The position numbers and the translations under genes are program-made. Below, one piece after another: positions 44,144 to 53,615 of a stretch of DNA of 64,000 nt (the stretch's first letter is position 1; every line of letters begins with the position of its first letter). The DNA comes from Candidimonas humi (lineage in GTDB: Bacteria > Pseudomonadota > Gammaproteobacteria > Burkholderiales > Burkholderiaceae_B). Below the pieces are notes generated by a model. That model was not told where the DNA came from. It was given only the letters and a program-made list of their open reading frames with translations, and searched no databases. The stretch covers positions 1 to 64,000 of the forward strand of contig NZ_JAHTBN010000015.1 in NCBI RefSeq assembly GCF_019166065.1, in the 5' to 3' direction.

Positions 44144-46840
44144 TCAGATCTTCAATGCTTTGCTGATGATTTCGGATACGTTGCGCGACAGCGGGCTGTG
44201 CGACTGTATGGTTTCCAGCGCCTGGCGGATGGCGTCGCGGTTGGCCGGCACGTAGCGCGCCCAGTTGTCGAAAGCGCGCGCCAGCCGGGCGGCGATTTCG
44301 GGGTTGATGCGGTCCAGCGCCACCACCTGTTCGGCCCAGAACTGGTAGCCTTCGGGCGTGTGGGCGCCTTGCAGGTTGTTGATGCAGAACTGGAATATCA
44401 GCGAGCGGGCGCGGTTCGGGTTGCGCAGGGTGAACGCCGGATGCAGCATCAGGGCGCGCACCGTCTCGACGGTGGTGGTGGGCGCCGTGGCCTGCAGCGT
44501 GAACCAGCGGTCCACCACCAGCGGGTCCTGCTGCCATTGCTCGTAGAAGTGGCCCAGCGCCTGCGCGGCGGCCGGCGTATCGGAAAAATTGACCAGGGCC
44601 GACAGGCCGCCCATGCGGTCGGTCATGTTGGCGGCTTCGTAGTACTGGTCCAGCGCCAGTTTGGGGGCCTGCGTGTGGGCGCCGGCCATCAGGTAGCTGA
44701 GCGCCAAGTTCTTCAGTGCGCGGCGCCCGGACTGCAAGGCGTCGGGGCGGTATTCCTGCCGCTCGGCCTTGCACGCCTGGTAGACGCGCAGCCACGACTC
44801 GCCCAGTTCCACGCCCAGCACGCTGCGCAGCTCGGCGCGCGCGCGCGCCACGGCTTGCGGATCCATGGGCGAGGTGCGCTCGAGCAGGATTTTTTCCGCC
44901 GGCAGCGTCAAGGCCCGCGCCTGGTAGGCGGGGGTCAGGGTCCGGTCTTCGAGCAGTGTCCGCCAGACATGCACGAAGCCCGGATCGACCTGCGGCTGCT
45001 GCCCTGACTGGATCGCGCCTACCAGGGCCAACAACTGGCGCATGGCCAGCTCCTGGCCGGCTTCCCAGCGGGCGTAGGGGTCGGTATCGTGCCCCGCCAA
45101 TAGCGCCAGTTCGGTGTCGCTATAGGGATATTCGACGATCACCGGCGCCGAGAAATTGCGCAGCAGCGACGGAACCGGGCGTTCCGGCACGCCGTCGAAG
45201 CTCCAGCTCTGGCGTTCGGCAACGAGTTCGAGTAGCACCGTGTCGCGCGTCTGGCCATCATGCGCCAGGGGCAGCGCCCGCCCGTCCTGGCCCAGCAGGC
45301 CGATGGCGAACGGGATGTGCAGCGGCGGCTTGGGCGCCGGCGGCGTCTGGAGTTTCTCGATGCCGGCCGGCTCGCAGTGCTGGCTCAGGGTGAGGGTGCA
45401 GCGGCCCTGCGCCTGGTCGTATTCCATCTCGACCCGGACGCGCGGCGTGCCTGCCTGCGAATACCAGCGGCGGAATACTTCGAAGTCCTTGCCGGGGTGC
45501 TGGCGCGTGTATACCGATTCCATGGCGGCGACGAAATCATCGCAGGTGACCGCCGAGCCGTCGTGGCGGTGGAAGTATTCCGCGAGCCCGGCGCGAAAAC
45601 CTGCTTCGCCCAGCAGCGTGTGCTGCATGCGTATGACCTCGGCGCCTTTCTCGTATACGGTGGCGGTGTAGAAGTTGCCGATTTCCTGGTAGCTTTCCGG
45701 GCGTATCGGATGCGCCATCGGGCCGGCGTCCTCGGGAAACTGGGCGATGCGCAGGGTCGTGACATCGTCGATACGCTTGACGGCGCGCGCGCTGCGAGCT
45801 TCGGCCTCGGGCAGGTCGGCGGCCAGCATGTCGGCCGAGAATTCCTGGTCGCGGAATACCGTCAGGCCCTCTTTGAGCGACAACTGGAACCAGTCGCGGC
45901 AGGTCACCCTGTTGCCGGTCCAGTTGTGGAAGTATTCATGCCCGATCACGGCTTCGATGGCGCGGAAGCTGGCGTCGGTGGCGCTTTCCGGGTCGGCCAG
46001 CACATAGGCCGAATTGAAGATGTTCAGGCCCTTGTTTTCCATGGCGCCCATGTTGAAGTCGCGCGCGGCCACGACCATGAAGCGGTCCAGGTCGAGTTCC
46101 AGGCCGAAGCGTTGTTCGTCCCAGCGCACGGCACGGGCCAGCGATTCCAGCGCCCATTCGGTCTTGTCGCGAGAGTCGGGGTCGCTATAGACCTGCAGCA
46201 GGGCCTGGCGGCCGCTGCGGGTGCGGATCTGCTGTTCGCGGCAGGCGAAGCCGCCGGCCACCAGGGCGAACAGATAGCAGGGCTTGGGGTGCGGGTCTTC
46301 CCATACGGCTTCGTGGCGGCCGGCGTCCAGGTCTTTGCCGTGCAGCAGATTGCCGTTGGAGAGCAATAATGGGTAGCGGCTCTTGTCGGCGCGCAGCGTG
46401 ACGCGGTAGCGCGACATGACGTCCGGGCGGTCGGGAAACCAGGTAATGCGCCGGAAGCCTTCCGCTTCGCATTGCGTGAACAGGCTGTCGCCCGACACAT
46501 AAAGCCCCATGAGCGTGGAGTTTTCGGCCGGCTTGCAGACGCTGGTGATCTCGACCACGAACGCCGCCGAGCCCGGAAACAGGCGCAGGGTCTCGCTGCC
46601 CAGCTCGTATTGGTCGGCGTTCAGGACCTGGCCGTCGATGGAGACGGATACCAATTCGAGCTCGGAGCCGTCCAGCACCAGCGCCTGCTCGGGCGCGTCG
46701 GGCTTGCGCTGGAAATGCAGCCGGGAGCGGACCGTGGTTGCCGCGGCATCCAGATCGAACTCCAGTTCGACATTGGGCAGCAGATAGGGGTAGGGCTGAT
46801 AGTCGAGCCGGGAAATTGTGACGGGGGTATCGGATCGCAT
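44144..46840 (-). CDS. pepN: Aminopeptidase N
   Basis: An 898-residue M1 zinc metallopeptidase that removes N-terminal residues from peptides in the cytoplasm. The exopeptidase motif [12 protein letters not shown] is near residue 265. The zinc site is H301-E-Y-F-H ([20 protein letters not shown]) with the third ligand in [14 protein letters not shown]. Length equals the gammaproteobacterial PepN type, with the large C-terminal helical domain. It is transcribed towards fbp and divergent from the lipoprotein gene. The 327-bp gap 46841-47167 has no other recognisable feature. Confidence 0.97.
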   Translation of the reverse strand: MRSDTPVTISRLDYQPYPYLLPNVELEFDLDAAATTVRSRLHFQRKPDAPEQALVLDGSELELVSVSIDGQVLNADQYELGSETLRLFPGSAAFVVEITSVCKPAENSTLMGLYVSGDSLFTQCEAEGFRRITWFPDRPDVMSRYRVTLRADKSRYPLLLSNGNLLHGKDLDAGRHEAVWEDPHPKPCYLFALVAGGFACREQQIRTRSGRQALLQVYSDPDSRDKTEWALESLARAVRWDEQRFGLELDLDRFMVVAARDFNMGAMENKGLNIFNSAYVLADPESATDASFRAIEAVIGHEYFHNWTGNRVTCRDWFQLSLKEGLTVFRDQEFSADMLAADLPEAEARSARAVKRIDDVTTLRIAQFPEDAGPMAHPIRPESYQEIGNFYTATVYEKGAEVIRMQHTLLGEAGFRAGLAEYFHRHDGSAVTCDDFVAAMESVYTRQHPGKDFEVFRRWYSQAGTPRVRVEMEYDQAQGRCTLTLSQHCEPAGIEKLQTPPAPKPPLHIPFAIGLLGQDGRALPLAHDGQTRDTVLLELVAERQSWSFDGVPERPVPSLLRNFSAPVIVEYPYSDTELALLAGHDTDPYARWEAGQELAMRQLLALVGAIQSGQQPQVDPGFVHVWRTLLEDRTLTPAYQARALTLPAEKILLERTSPMDPQAVARARAELRSVLGVELGESWLRVYQACKAERQEYRPDALQSGRRALKNLALSYLMAGAHTQAPKLALDQYYEAANMTDRMGGLSALVNFSDTPAAAQALGHFYEQWQQDPLVVDRWFTLQATAPTTTVETVRALMLHPAFTLRNPNRARSLIFQFCINNLQGAHTPEGYQFWAEQVVALDRINPEIAARLARAFDNWARYVPANRDAIRQALETIQSHSPLSRNVSEIISKALKI

Positions 46841-47167
46841 GCTGGAATCTGGCTATGGCAATAAGCTATGGGAAATGGCCGGCACGGGATCGCCGTGCCG
46901 GGCGGCCCGCCTCGCGGCTGGAAGGGTTCCGGGCGCGCAAGGCCATATGTCTGATATTGCTGCTATTGTAGTGGCAGCCGCCTCGCGGCCATGCAACCTT
47001 TTCCGTCCGCGGATTGTCTCAAGATTGCAGGGCTCGTGTCCGCGGGCCAGGCGCGGGCGGGCGTCCGATCCCTCGGGCATGGCGAGGCCGGAGCCGGCAA
47101 TGGCCGTGTCGGGCCGCCCCGGGGGCGCGCCGCCGGCGGGGTTGTCCGAGAGCAGAGAGGTAACGAT

Positions 47168-47803
47168 ATGTTGAATTTACTGGAATCCATCGCAGCCCTG
47201 AAAACAACGGGCCGTCGCGCGGTCCTGGTGCTGGGTGCGCTGCTGCTCAGCGGTTGCGTGTCCACGATTCCCGCGCGCGTCACGTCCTATCAGCGCTGGC
47301 CCGGAAATGTCCAGGGCCAGACCTATCGCATCGTTCCCGATGCGGCGCAAAGAAATAACCTGCAATACGAATCGTTCGCCGATATGCTGCGCGCCGCCAT
47401 AGGGCCCACTGGCCTGGTGGAAGCGCATGGCAGCCGCGCCCGCTTCGATGTGGGCTTCACATATTCGAGTGCGCCGGTGCAGGCCTGGGTGCAGCGCGTT
47501 GCGCCTGCTCCTTATTATTATGCGCCGGGCTGGGGCGGCTATTATGGGCCCTGGGGCCCCGGCTATTATGGCGGGCCTGCGGTGGTCAATGTCCCGGTGC
47601 CGGCATTCCGCAATACGCTGACCGTTACCATCAAGGACGCGGACAATCACGGCGCCGAGGTCTATCGCAGCAGCGCCGTCAGCGTAAGCGGCGGAAACGA
47701 CCTGCAGATGCTCATGCCTTATTTGGCGCGCGCGGTATTCGACGGCTTTCCCGGCAATAATGGAGAAGTGCGCGATATCAATTACCCGATGGGCGACTAC
47801 TGA
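47168..47803 (+). CDS. DUF4136-like lipoprotein
   Basis: A 211-residue predicted lipoprotein. The signal peptide ends in a lipobox LLLSGC (Cys near residue 31). The body begins with RVTSYQRWPG and resembles DUF4136-type envelope proteins. A Tyr/Gly/Pro-rich insert (APYYYAPGWGGYYGPWGPGY) lies near residues 115-137. AGAGAGG precedes the ATG; the longer upstream frame was excluded. Its role is unknown; it probably sits in the outer membrane. Confidence 0.75.
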   Translation: MLNLLESIAALKTTGRRAVLVLGALLLSGCVSTIPARVTSYQRWPGNVQGQTYRIVPDAAQRNNLQYESFADMLRAAIGPTGLVEAHGSRARFDVGFTYSSAPVQAWVQRVAPAPYYYAPGWGGYYGPWGPGYYGGPAVVNVPVPAFRNTLTVTIKDADNHGAEVYRSSAVSVSGGNDLQMLMPYLARAVFDGFPGNNGEVRDINYPMGDY

Positions 47804-47850
47804 GGCGCGTTGATTGGCCTTGCGCGCCCCGCGCGGCGCGCAAGAAAGCC

Positions 47851-47891
47851 GTTAAAAAGAACAGCCGCCGCCCGCAAGGGGCGGCGGCTGT
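47851..47891 (-). terminator. Rho-independent terminator of hns
   Basis: On the minus strand ACAGCCGCCGCCC pairs with GGGCGGCGGCTGT (47861-47873 with 47879-47891) over a five-base loop, followed by TTCTTTTT. It lies 34 bases after the hns stop. A second GC hairpin (47819-47843, 10-bp arms) next to the lipoprotein stop has no T-run. Confidence 0.9.
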
Positions 47892-47924
47892 CTCGTAGCA
47901 AGCCCGAGCCGGGGACGGCCCGGC

Positions 47925-48290
47925 TTATTCGACCAGGAATTCGTCGCGCTTGCGGCCTTCGGCCTCGGCGGCGAGTATCCAGCGGGGCGACTTTCCGCGG
48001 CCGGTCCAGGTCTCGCCCGTATCGGGATGGCGATACTTGATTTGCACGGCTTTCTTGGCGGCGGGCTTGGCGCCAGCCTTGGCCCCGGCTCGACCGGATT
48101 TGGCGGGTTTCTTGCGACCGTATGCGTCGGCGATTTCCTGCGGCGAGATTTCATATTCGTGCATGGAGCGGATAATCGACTCGATTACCGGAGTGCGCCG
48201 CTTTAAATGCAGATCGTGAGCTTTTTTCTGTAGCTTCTGGATTTCTTTTTCGATTTTCGTTTTGAGGGTGGAGTATGAGTCGCGAGGCAT
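47925..48290 (-). CDS. hns: H-NS-family nucleoid protein (BpH3-like)
   Basis: A 121-residue protein with a coiled N-terminal oligomerisation part (KTKIEKEIQKLQKKAHDLHL), a basic Lys/Ala/Gly linker (PAKSGRAGAKAGAKPAAKKA) and the C-terminal DNA-binding motif TWTGRGKSPRWI. It is the Bordetella BpH3 type of H-NS, which binds AT-rich DNA and silences acquired genes. It has its own terminator and a long AT-rich upstream region. Confidence 0.93.
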   Translation of the reverse strand: MPRDSYSTLKTKIEKEIQKLQKKAHDLHLKRRTPVIESIIRSMHEYEISPQEIADAYGRKKPAKSGRAGAKAGAKPAAKKAVQIKYRHPDTGETWTGRGKSPRWILAAEAEGRKRDEFLVE

Positions 48291-48459
48291 TCTGTATTCC
48301 TGTGCGAAGAATCAGTTGATGTCGGTGAAAAAAACGGGCCCTGGTCTTGCTGCCCCTGGCGGCGCCTTGCTGCGCAGCCCCGCATGGATATATTCGGAAA
48401 ATACCATGCCGGGGTATGCGCGCGGCTTGTGCCGGGAATCACCGGAACCACTGGGGCAG

Positions 48460-48610
48460 TATCGTCGGGCTCGAAAATTGATAATGAATTCATGTGCATG
48501 CAGATTTGCATTGCACCGAATTCTTATTTACGCCGTAAATGTTAGCATTAACTGATCGATTTTCCGATATTCCGGCGGGATTATTTTTGATTACATAATT
48601 CGCATAAACG
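48460..48610. promoter_or_regulatory. AT-rich regulatory region upstream of hns
   Basis: Within the 561-bp gap 48291-48851 this part is markedly AT-rich. It contains a perfect 15-base palindrome (ATTTACG-C-CGTAAAT, 48526-48540) and a weaker GTGCA/TGCAC dyad at 48494-48516. It lies 170-320 bases upstream of the hns start and might be an autoregulatory H-NS site. The remaining part up to the nitrilase gene shows no credible ORF. Confidence 0.35.
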
Positions 48611-48851
48611 TGTCCAAACGCGTATCCAGACTGCGGCCTCGGTGCGGCTCGGGCAGCGATATTCGGTTTCTGCCCGGGCCGGCATGCCTCGGCGGGAAAT
48701 CGCGAAAAATCGGAAAGCGCGGCGTCTTGCGGCCGGCACATGCTTGTAAACTCTCGGTGTCGACCCCATATACGAATACATGACAGGGCCGCGCGGCGAC
48801 TGGCCGAATCCAGCTTACTCCGAACCCAGCTTTCATTAACTTGAGAACGAT

Positions 48852-49670
48852 ATGACGACGATCAAACCCGAGTTTCGCGTGGCGGCCGTGCAAACCGTAT
48901 CCGCCGCCGACTGGCCGAGCAACCGCGACCAGGCTGCCGGCCTGATCGAGCGTGCGGCGGGCGAGGGCGCGGAACTGATCGCCTTGCCCGAATATTTCTG
49001 CCTGATGGGGCGCCGCGACACCGACAAGGTGCATATAAAAGAGCAGCCCGGGCAAGGGCCGATCCAGGATTTCCTGCGGCAGCAGGCCGAGCGCCACCGC
49101 GTCTGGCTGGTGGGCGGCACACTGCCGCTCGCCAGCCCCGACGAAGATCGCATCTACAACACCAGCCTGGTGTATGGCCCGGATGGCGAATGCGTCGCGC
49201 GCTACGACAAGATCCATTTGTTCGGTTTTCGCAAGGGCGCCGAATCGTATGACGAATCGGTGTCCATCCGGCCCGGCTCCAATGCGCCGCAGTCTTTCGA
49301 CACCCCTTGCGGCAAGGTGGGGCTGTCGATCTGCTACGACTTGCGTTTCCCCGAGCTGTACCGGGCCATGGGCGAGCTCAGCCTTATCCTGGTGCCGGCG
49401 GCCTTTACCTACACGACCGGTTCGGCCCACTGGGAAATCCTGCTCAAGGCCAGGGCGATAGAAAACCAATGTTATGTGCTGGCCGCGGCCCAGGGCGGCA
49501 AGCATGAAAATGGCCGGCGTACCTGGGGTCATTCTGTTCTAATAGACCCGTGGGGCGAAGTTCTTGCCGACTGCCCCGAAGGCCCGGGCGTGGCCGCGGG
49601 CGTCATAGACCAGCAGCGCCTGGCCGACGTGCGCGCCTCGCTGCCCGCCCTGAAACACCGCACCATGTGA
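48852..49670 (+). CDS. Nit1/Nit2-type carbon-nitrogen hydrolase
   Basis: A 272-residue nitrilase-superfamily amidase. The catalytic triad is E47 (ALPEYFCLMG), K120 (RYDKIHLFGF) and C161 (GLSICYDLRFPELYR). The 'C-Y-D-L-R-F-P-E-L-Y-R' form is that of Nit enzymes, which hydrolyse deaminated glutathione or 2-oxoglutaramate as metabolite repair. It is three bases upstream of tldD, a pairing conserved in many proteobacteria. Confidence 0.92.
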   Translation: MTTIKPEFRVAAVQTVSAADWPSNRDQAAGLIERAAGEGAELIALPEYFCLMGRRDTDKVHIKEQPGQGPIQDFLRQQAERHRVWLVGGTLPLASPDEDRIYNTSLVYGPDGECVARYDKIHLFGFRKGAESYDESVSIRPGSNAPQSFDTPCGKVGLSICYDLRFPELYRAMGELSLILVPAAFTYTTGSAHWEILLKARAIENQCYVLAAAQGGKHENGRRTWGHSVLIDPWGEVLADCPEGPGVAAGVIDQQRLADVRASLPALKHRTM

Positions 49671-49673
49671 AAT

Positions 49674-51164
49674 ATGGCAAAACCTGCAAGCCGTCGCATC
49701 ATGAAACCTTCCGATCCCGCCATCAATGCGCTGGCCACCGCGCGTTCCGTCCTGCTCGAACCCTGGGGGCTGTCCGAATCCGACGCAGCCCGCGCCCTGG
49801 GTGAAATCTTCACCCACTCGGTCGATTATGCCGACCTGTATTTCCAGTACACGCGCAGCGAAGGCTGGAGCCTGGAAGAGGGCATGGTCAAGACGGGCAG
49901 CTTTTCCATAGGCCAGGGGGTCGGGGTGCGCGCGGTCAGCGGCGAGAAGACGGCGTTCGCCTATTCCGACGTATTGTCCGCCGATGCGCTGCTGTCGGCC
50001 GCGCGCACGGTGCGCAGCATCGGCCGCCAGGGCGGCGGGCGCCAGAAGGCGCTGGCGGTGCCGCCTCCGGCCGCGCATGGCCTGTATGCGCCGATCGATC
50101 CCTTGAGCACCCTGGAGGCGCCCGACAAGGTCGCCTTGCTGGAACGCATCGAGGCCATGGCGCGCAAGGCCGACCCGCGCATCATCCAGGTCATGGCCGG
50201 CCTGGGCGCCGAATACGACGTCATCCTGGTGGCCGGCAGCGACGGCCGCATGGTGGCCGACGTGCGGCCGCTGGTGCGCCTGTCCCTTACCGTGATCGCC
50301 GAGCAGAACGGCCGCCGCGAAATGGGCCACGGCGGCGGCGGCGGCCGGGTAGGGCTGGCCTACTTCACCGACGCCGTGCTGCGCTCTTATGTAGAGCGCG
50401 CCGCCCACGAAGCATTGGTCAATCTCGAGGCCCGGCCGGCTCCGGCCGGCGAAATGACCGTGGTGCTGGGTTCGGGCTGGCCCGGCATCCTGCTGCACGA
50501 GGCCGTGGGGCACGGCCTGGAGGGCGACTTCAACCGCAAGGGTTCGAGCGTATTCGCCGGCCGCATCGGGCAGCGCGTCGCCTCCAAGGGCGTGACCGTG
50601 ATCGACGACGGCACCCTGGCCGATCGCCGCGGCTCGCTGAACATCGACGACGAGGGCAATCCGACCCAGCGCAACGTGCTGATCGAAGACGGCATCCTGC
50701 GCGGCTATATGCAGGATTCCACCAACGCGCGCCTGATGAAGACCTCGGTCACCGGCAATGGCCGGCGCGAATCCTTCGCGCACCTGCCCATGCCGCGCAT
50801 GACCAATACCTACATGCTGGCGGGCAAAGAAGACCCGGCGGCCATCCTTTCCTCGGTCAAGAAGGGCCTGTATGCCGCCAATTTCGGCGGCGGCCAGGTG
50901 GACATCACCAGCGGCAAGTTCGTCTTTTCCGCGTCCGAGGCCTACATGATCGAAAACGGCAAGATCACCTATCCGGTCAAGGGCGCCACCTTGATCGGCA
51001 ACGGCCCGGACGCCATGAACCGCGTCAGCATGATAGGCAACGACCTGCAACTGGATTCGGGCGTCGGCACTTGCGGCAAGGAAGGACAGAGCGTTCCGGT
51101 GGGCGTGGGCATGCCGACCGTGCGCATGGACGGCCTGACGGTGGGCGGCACGGCGCACGCCTGA
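49674..51164 (+). CDS. tldD: Metalloprotease TldD
   Basis: A 496-residue zinc protease subunit that works with TldE/PmbA to process peptides such as microcin B17 and CcdA. The zinc motif is H275-E-A-V-G-H in [28 protein letters not shown]-type signature [20 protein letters not shown] is near residue 80. The start at 49674 follows the nitrilase stop by three bases; ATG 49701 is an alternative because neither has a clear ribosome-binding site. The partner gene pmbA is not in the window. Confidence 0.95.
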   Translation: MAKPASRRIMKPSDPAINALATARSVLLEPWGLSESDAARALGEIFTHSVDYADLYFQYTRSEGWSLEEGMVKTGSFSIGQGVGVRAVSGEKTAFAYSDVLSADALLSAARTVRSIGRQGGGRQKALAVPPPAAHGLYAPIDPLSTLEAPDKVALLERIEAMARKADPRIIQVMAGLGAEYDVILVAGSDGRMVADVRPLVRLSLTVIAEQNGRREMGHGGGGGRVGLAYFTDAVLRSYVERAAHEALVNLEARPAPAGEMTVVLGSGWPGILLHEAVGHGLEGDFNRKGSSVFAGRIGQRVASKGVTVIDDGTLADRRGSLNIDDEGNPTQRNVLIEDGILRGYMQDSTNARLMKTSVTGNGRRESFAHLPMPRMTNTYMLAGKEDPAAILSSVKKGLYAANFGGGQVDITSGKFVFSASEAYMIENGKITYPVKGATLIGNGPDAMNRVSMIGNDLQLDSGVGTCGKEGQSVPVGVGMPTVRMDGLTVGGTAHA

Positions 51165-51210
51165 TTGTCGCCTTTGCGCCACGCCTGTTGCGTGGCCGGC
51201 CGCCTGCCGT

Positions 51211-51239
51211 TTGGCAGGCGGGGCCGTCTGTGCTAGGAT
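51211..51239 (+). promoter_or_regulatory. Sigma-70 promoter candidate for the aroG leader
   Basis: TTGGCA (51211-51216), a 17-base spacer and TAGGAT (51234-51239) form a near-consensus promoter. It would start RNA near 51246, only about three bases before the leader ATG, so the leader would be almost leaderless. If instead AGGA at 51235-51238 is the ribosome-binding site, the promoter must lie further upstream. The -35 overlaps a 9-bp GC hairpin (51200-51221). Confidence 0.4.
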
Positions 51240-51248
51240 TTACAGACC

Positions 51249-51335
51249 ATGTACCGCGCTACCCAGTATTTCTTTTTTTATTTTTTTGCTTTTCCGAAAC
51301 CGCTGGTGGAGGAAGGGAAGCGTCGTACCCGGTAA
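51249..51335 (+). CDS. Phe/Tyr-rich leader peptide of aroG
   Basis: A 28-codon ORF starting MYRATQYFFFYFFAFP with a basic tail and TAA at 51333-51335. Residues 7-15 hold six Phe and two Tyr in nine codons, with a third Tyr at position 2. E. coli PheL ([15 protein letters not shown]) has the same look. An in-frame stop at 51234 fixes the start. The ORF ends 17 bases before a terminator hairpin and 149 bases before aroG. The product would have no job except to make the ribosome pause when Phe- or Tyr-tRNA is short. Confidence 0.85.
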   Translation: MYRATQYFFFYFFAFPKPLVEEGKRRTR

Positions 51336-51385
51336 AAAAACCGAATTCCCCGAAAAAGCCGCCAGCGTCGCTAGGCGGCTTTTTT
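51301..51385 (+). promoter_or_regulatory. Transcription attenuator of aroG (antiterminator and terminator)
   Basis: The terminator stem is AAAAAGCCGCC (51353-51363) with GGCGGCTTTTT (51374-51384), then a T at 51385. The mutually exclusive stem pairs CGCTGGTGG (51301-51309, inside the last third of the leader ORF) with CCGCCAGCG (51359-51367), nine pairs with one G-U, and destroys the terminator's left arm. A ribosome stalled on the Phe/Tyr codons (51267-51293) leaves 51301-51309 free and favours read-through. A ribosome reaching the stop at 51335 covers it and favours termination. The mechanism is inferred from the layout. Confidence 0.82.
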
Positions 51386-51483
51386 AATGCCGCCGTGTCC
51401 GGGCAAACAGCAAGAATGCCTGCGAGCGAACCGCCAGTGTGACGCCACACTCGACGGAATGGCCATCACCTTGGAGTCCAGCC

Positions 51484-52578
51484 GTGCTACACAATACCGA
51501 CGATTTACGTATCCGCGAGATCAAGGAACTGAGCCCCCCGGCCCACGTCATGCGCGAATTCGCATGTACCACGAAAATCTCCGACACGGTATATCGGGCC
51601 CGGCGCGCCATACACAATGTGCTGCACGGGGCCGACGACCGGCTGGTGGTGATCATCGGGCCGTGTTCCATCCACAAGCCCGAGGCCGCGCTCGAATACG
51701 CCCAGCGCCTGAGCGAGCAGCGCGAGCGCCACAAAGGCGAACTGGAAATCATCATGCGCGTCTATTTCGAGAAGCCGCGCACGACGGTGGGCTGGAAAGG
51801 CCTGATCAACGACCCCATGCTCGACGGCAGCTTCAATATCAACCAGGGCCTGCGCACGGCGCGCGAGCTGCTGATCGACATCAACGACCTGGGCTTGCCC
51901 GCGGGCTGTGAATTCCTCGATATGATCACCCCTCAGTACATCGCCGACCTGGTGTCCTGGGGCGCCATCGGCGCGCGCACCACCGAAAGCCAGGTGCATC
52001 GCGAGCTGGCTTCCGGCCTGTCCTGCCCGGTGGGGTTCAAGAACGGCACCGACGGCAACGTGAAGATCGCGGTCGACGCCATCAAGGCGGCTTCGCAGCC
52101 GCACCATTTCCTGTCTGTCACCAAGGGCGGCCATTCGGCCATCGTATCGACCCTGGGCAACGAGGACTGCCATATCATCCTGCGCGGCGGCAAGGCCCCC
52201 AACTACGATGCCGCCAGCGTCGAGCAGGCCTGCCAGTTCCTGGTCAAGTCTTCCTTGCGGCCGCGGCTGATGATAGACGCCAGCCACGCCAACAGCAGCA
52301 AGGACTACCGCAAGCAGCCCGAGGTGGTGCAGGACATCGCCCACCAGCTCGAGCAGGGCGACGAGCGGATCTTCGGCGTCATGGTGGAAAGCCACCTTGT
52401 GGGCGGGCGCCAGGACCTGGTGCCGGGCCAGCCGCTGGTGTATGGCCAGAGCATCACCGACGGCTGCATCGACTGGGACACTTCGGTGCAGGTTCTGGAT
52501 CGCCTGGCGGCCGCGGTCGCCAGCCGCCGCCAGGCGATCGCTGCTGCGGCCGTGGCCGGCGGCGACCTGGCCGCGTAG
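51484..52578 (+). CDS. aroG: 3-deoxy-7-phosphoheptulonate (DAHP) synthase, class I
   Basis: A 364-residue enzyme joining phosphoenolpyruvate and erythrose 4-phosphate, first step of aromatic amino acid synthesis. Type I-alpha features: VVIIGPCSIHKPEAALEYA, IIMRVYFEKPRTTVGWKGLI, GARTTESQVHRELASGLSCP, VGFKNGTDGN, HIILRGGKAPNYD and LMIDASHANSSKDY. The start is GTG at 51484 with TTGGAG eight bases upstream; the earlier ATG at 51439 lacks a site and homology. Upstream lies a Phe/Tyr attenuator, so control is probably both transcriptional and by feedback. Confidence 0.96.
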   Translation: MLHNTDDLRIREIKELSPPAHVMREFACTTKISDTVYRARRAIHNVLHGADDRLVVIIGPCSIHKPEAALEYAQRLSEQRERHKGELEIIMRVYFEKPRTTVGWKGLINDPMLDGSFNINQGLRTARELLIDINDLGLPAGCEFLDMITPQYIADLVSWGAIGARTTESQVHRELASGLSCPVGFKNGTDGNVKIAVDAIKAASQPHHFLSVTKGGHSAIVSTLGNEDCHIILRGGKAPNYDAASVEQACQFLVKSSLRPRLMIDASHANSSKDYRKQPEVVQDIAHQLEQGDERIFGVMVESHLVGGRQDLVPGQPLVYGQSITDGCIDWDTSVQVLDRLAAAVASRRQAIAAAAVAGGDLAA

Positions 52579-52587
52579 CGTCGCCGC

Positions 52588-53541
52588 ATGGCTCGCGATG
52601 TACCGCCGGCGCCCGCCGCGGGCGGCGCCAGGCTGACGCCGCGACAACTGCGGTATTTCGTCGAGATCGTCAAGGCCGGCAGCCTGTCCGGCGCGTCCGG
52701 GCGTCTGGGCATCGCCCAGCCGGCGCTCAGCCAGCACATCGGCGCGATGGAAGAAGCCCTGGGGGCGCGCCTGTTCGAGCGCCACGCGCGCGGCATGAGG
52801 ATCACGGCCGAAGGCCAGCGCCTGTACGGCCGGGCGCTGTCCATCCTGGACCAGCTCGGCGCGCTGCGCGAAGACGTGCGCGATGCGGCCGCCAATCCGC
52901 GCGGCCGGGTGCGCCTGGCGATCGCCGGGGCCTTGAGCACGGTGCTGGCCGCGCCATTGCTGCGCGCCGTGGGCGAGCGCTATCCCGATATCCGCCTCGA
53001 TTTGATGGAGGGGCTGTCGCAGCGGGTGGCCGAACTGATCGAGTCGCGCGCGGTGGATCTGGCAATCTTCCCGGGCGCTGCCGACATGGAAGGCGTCACG
53101 GCGCGTCCCCTGTTCACCGAGAAACTTTATCTGTTCGGCGCCCCCGGCAGCCTGCCGGGGCGGGGCCGGACGCTGCGCTATGCCCGGGTCGCCGATTGCG
53201 CGCTGGTGGCTCCCGACCGCCGCCACGATTTGCGCAAGATGATGGAGCGCGAGGCGGTGGCGCAGGGCCTGAGCCTGAACGTGCGCTACGAGCTCAACAG
53301 CGCGCCCATGACCGTGGCCCTGGTCAGGGAAGGGCTGGCTTGCGCGGTGCTGCCGCGCAGCGCTTTCGGGGGCATGTTGCCGGCCTTGCCGGTGCAGTCC
53401 CGCCTGATCATCGAGCCGCAGCTCGACCGCGTGCAGTCGCTGGTCTGGTCGCATGACCGCCCGTTGGGCTCGGCCGCCAGCGCGCTGGTCGACCTGATCG
53501 CGGACGTCGTCGAGCAGGCCCTGGCCCGCCAAGACATATAA
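52588..53541 (+). CDS. LysR-family transcriptional regulator (Nac/Cbl-like start)
   Basis: A 317-residue regulator. The DNA-binding region is LTPRQLRYFVEIVKAGSLSG and RLGIAQPALSQHIGAMEEAL, followed by an effector domain with GRVRLAIAGALSTVLAAPLL. The 'LRYFVEIVKAGSLS..A' opening resembles the Nac/CynR branch. It follows aroG by nine bases, but the product is unrelated to aromatics. It is upstream of the sulfatase and Bug genes on the same strand and probably controls them. Confidence 0.85.
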   Translation: MARDVPPAPAAGGARLTPRQLRYFVEIVKAGSLSGASGRLGIAQPALSQHIGAMEEALGARLFERHARGMRITAEGQRLYGRALSILDQLGALREDVRDAAANPRGRVRLAIAGALSTVLAAPLLRAVGERYPDIRLDLMEGLSQRVAELIESRAVDLAIFPGAADMEGVTARPLFTEKLYLFGAPGSLPGRGRTLRYARVADCALVAPDRRHDLRKMMEREAVAQGLSLNVRYELNSAPMTVALVREGLACAVLPRSAFGGMLPALPVQSRLIIEPQLDRVQSLVWSHDRPLGSAASALVDLIADVVEQALARQDI

Positions 53542-53542
53542 G

Positions 53543-53567
53543 TTTTTCTGAATACATCCCAGAAAAA
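53543..53567. promoter_or_regulatory. Inverted repeat between the LysR gene and the sulfatase
   Basis: TTTTTCTG (53543-53550) and CAGAAAAA (53560-53567) form a perfect 8-bp dyad with a nine-base spacer, two bases after the LysR stop and 49 bases before the sulfatase start. It is followed by AT-rich sequence. It fits an operator for the sulfatase-Bug unit. A terminator is less likely because the stem is AT-rich and no T-run follows. Confidence 0.45.
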
Positions 53568-53615
53568 TATTGTATTTGTGCTGCCTCTCCCCGGTTTCCA
53601 TAATAGAAGCGTGAA

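Noticed and set aside
47819-47843. GC hairpin after the lipoprotein gene as an intrinsic terminator
   Set aside because: The 10-bp stem is perfect, but neither strand has a T-run after it. The adjacent hairpin at 47861-47891 explains termination of hns.
51439-51483. ATG at 51439 as start of aroG
   Set aside because: It lacks a ribosome-binding site and the 15 added residues have no similarity to DAHP synthases. GTG 51484 has TTGGAG at good spacing.
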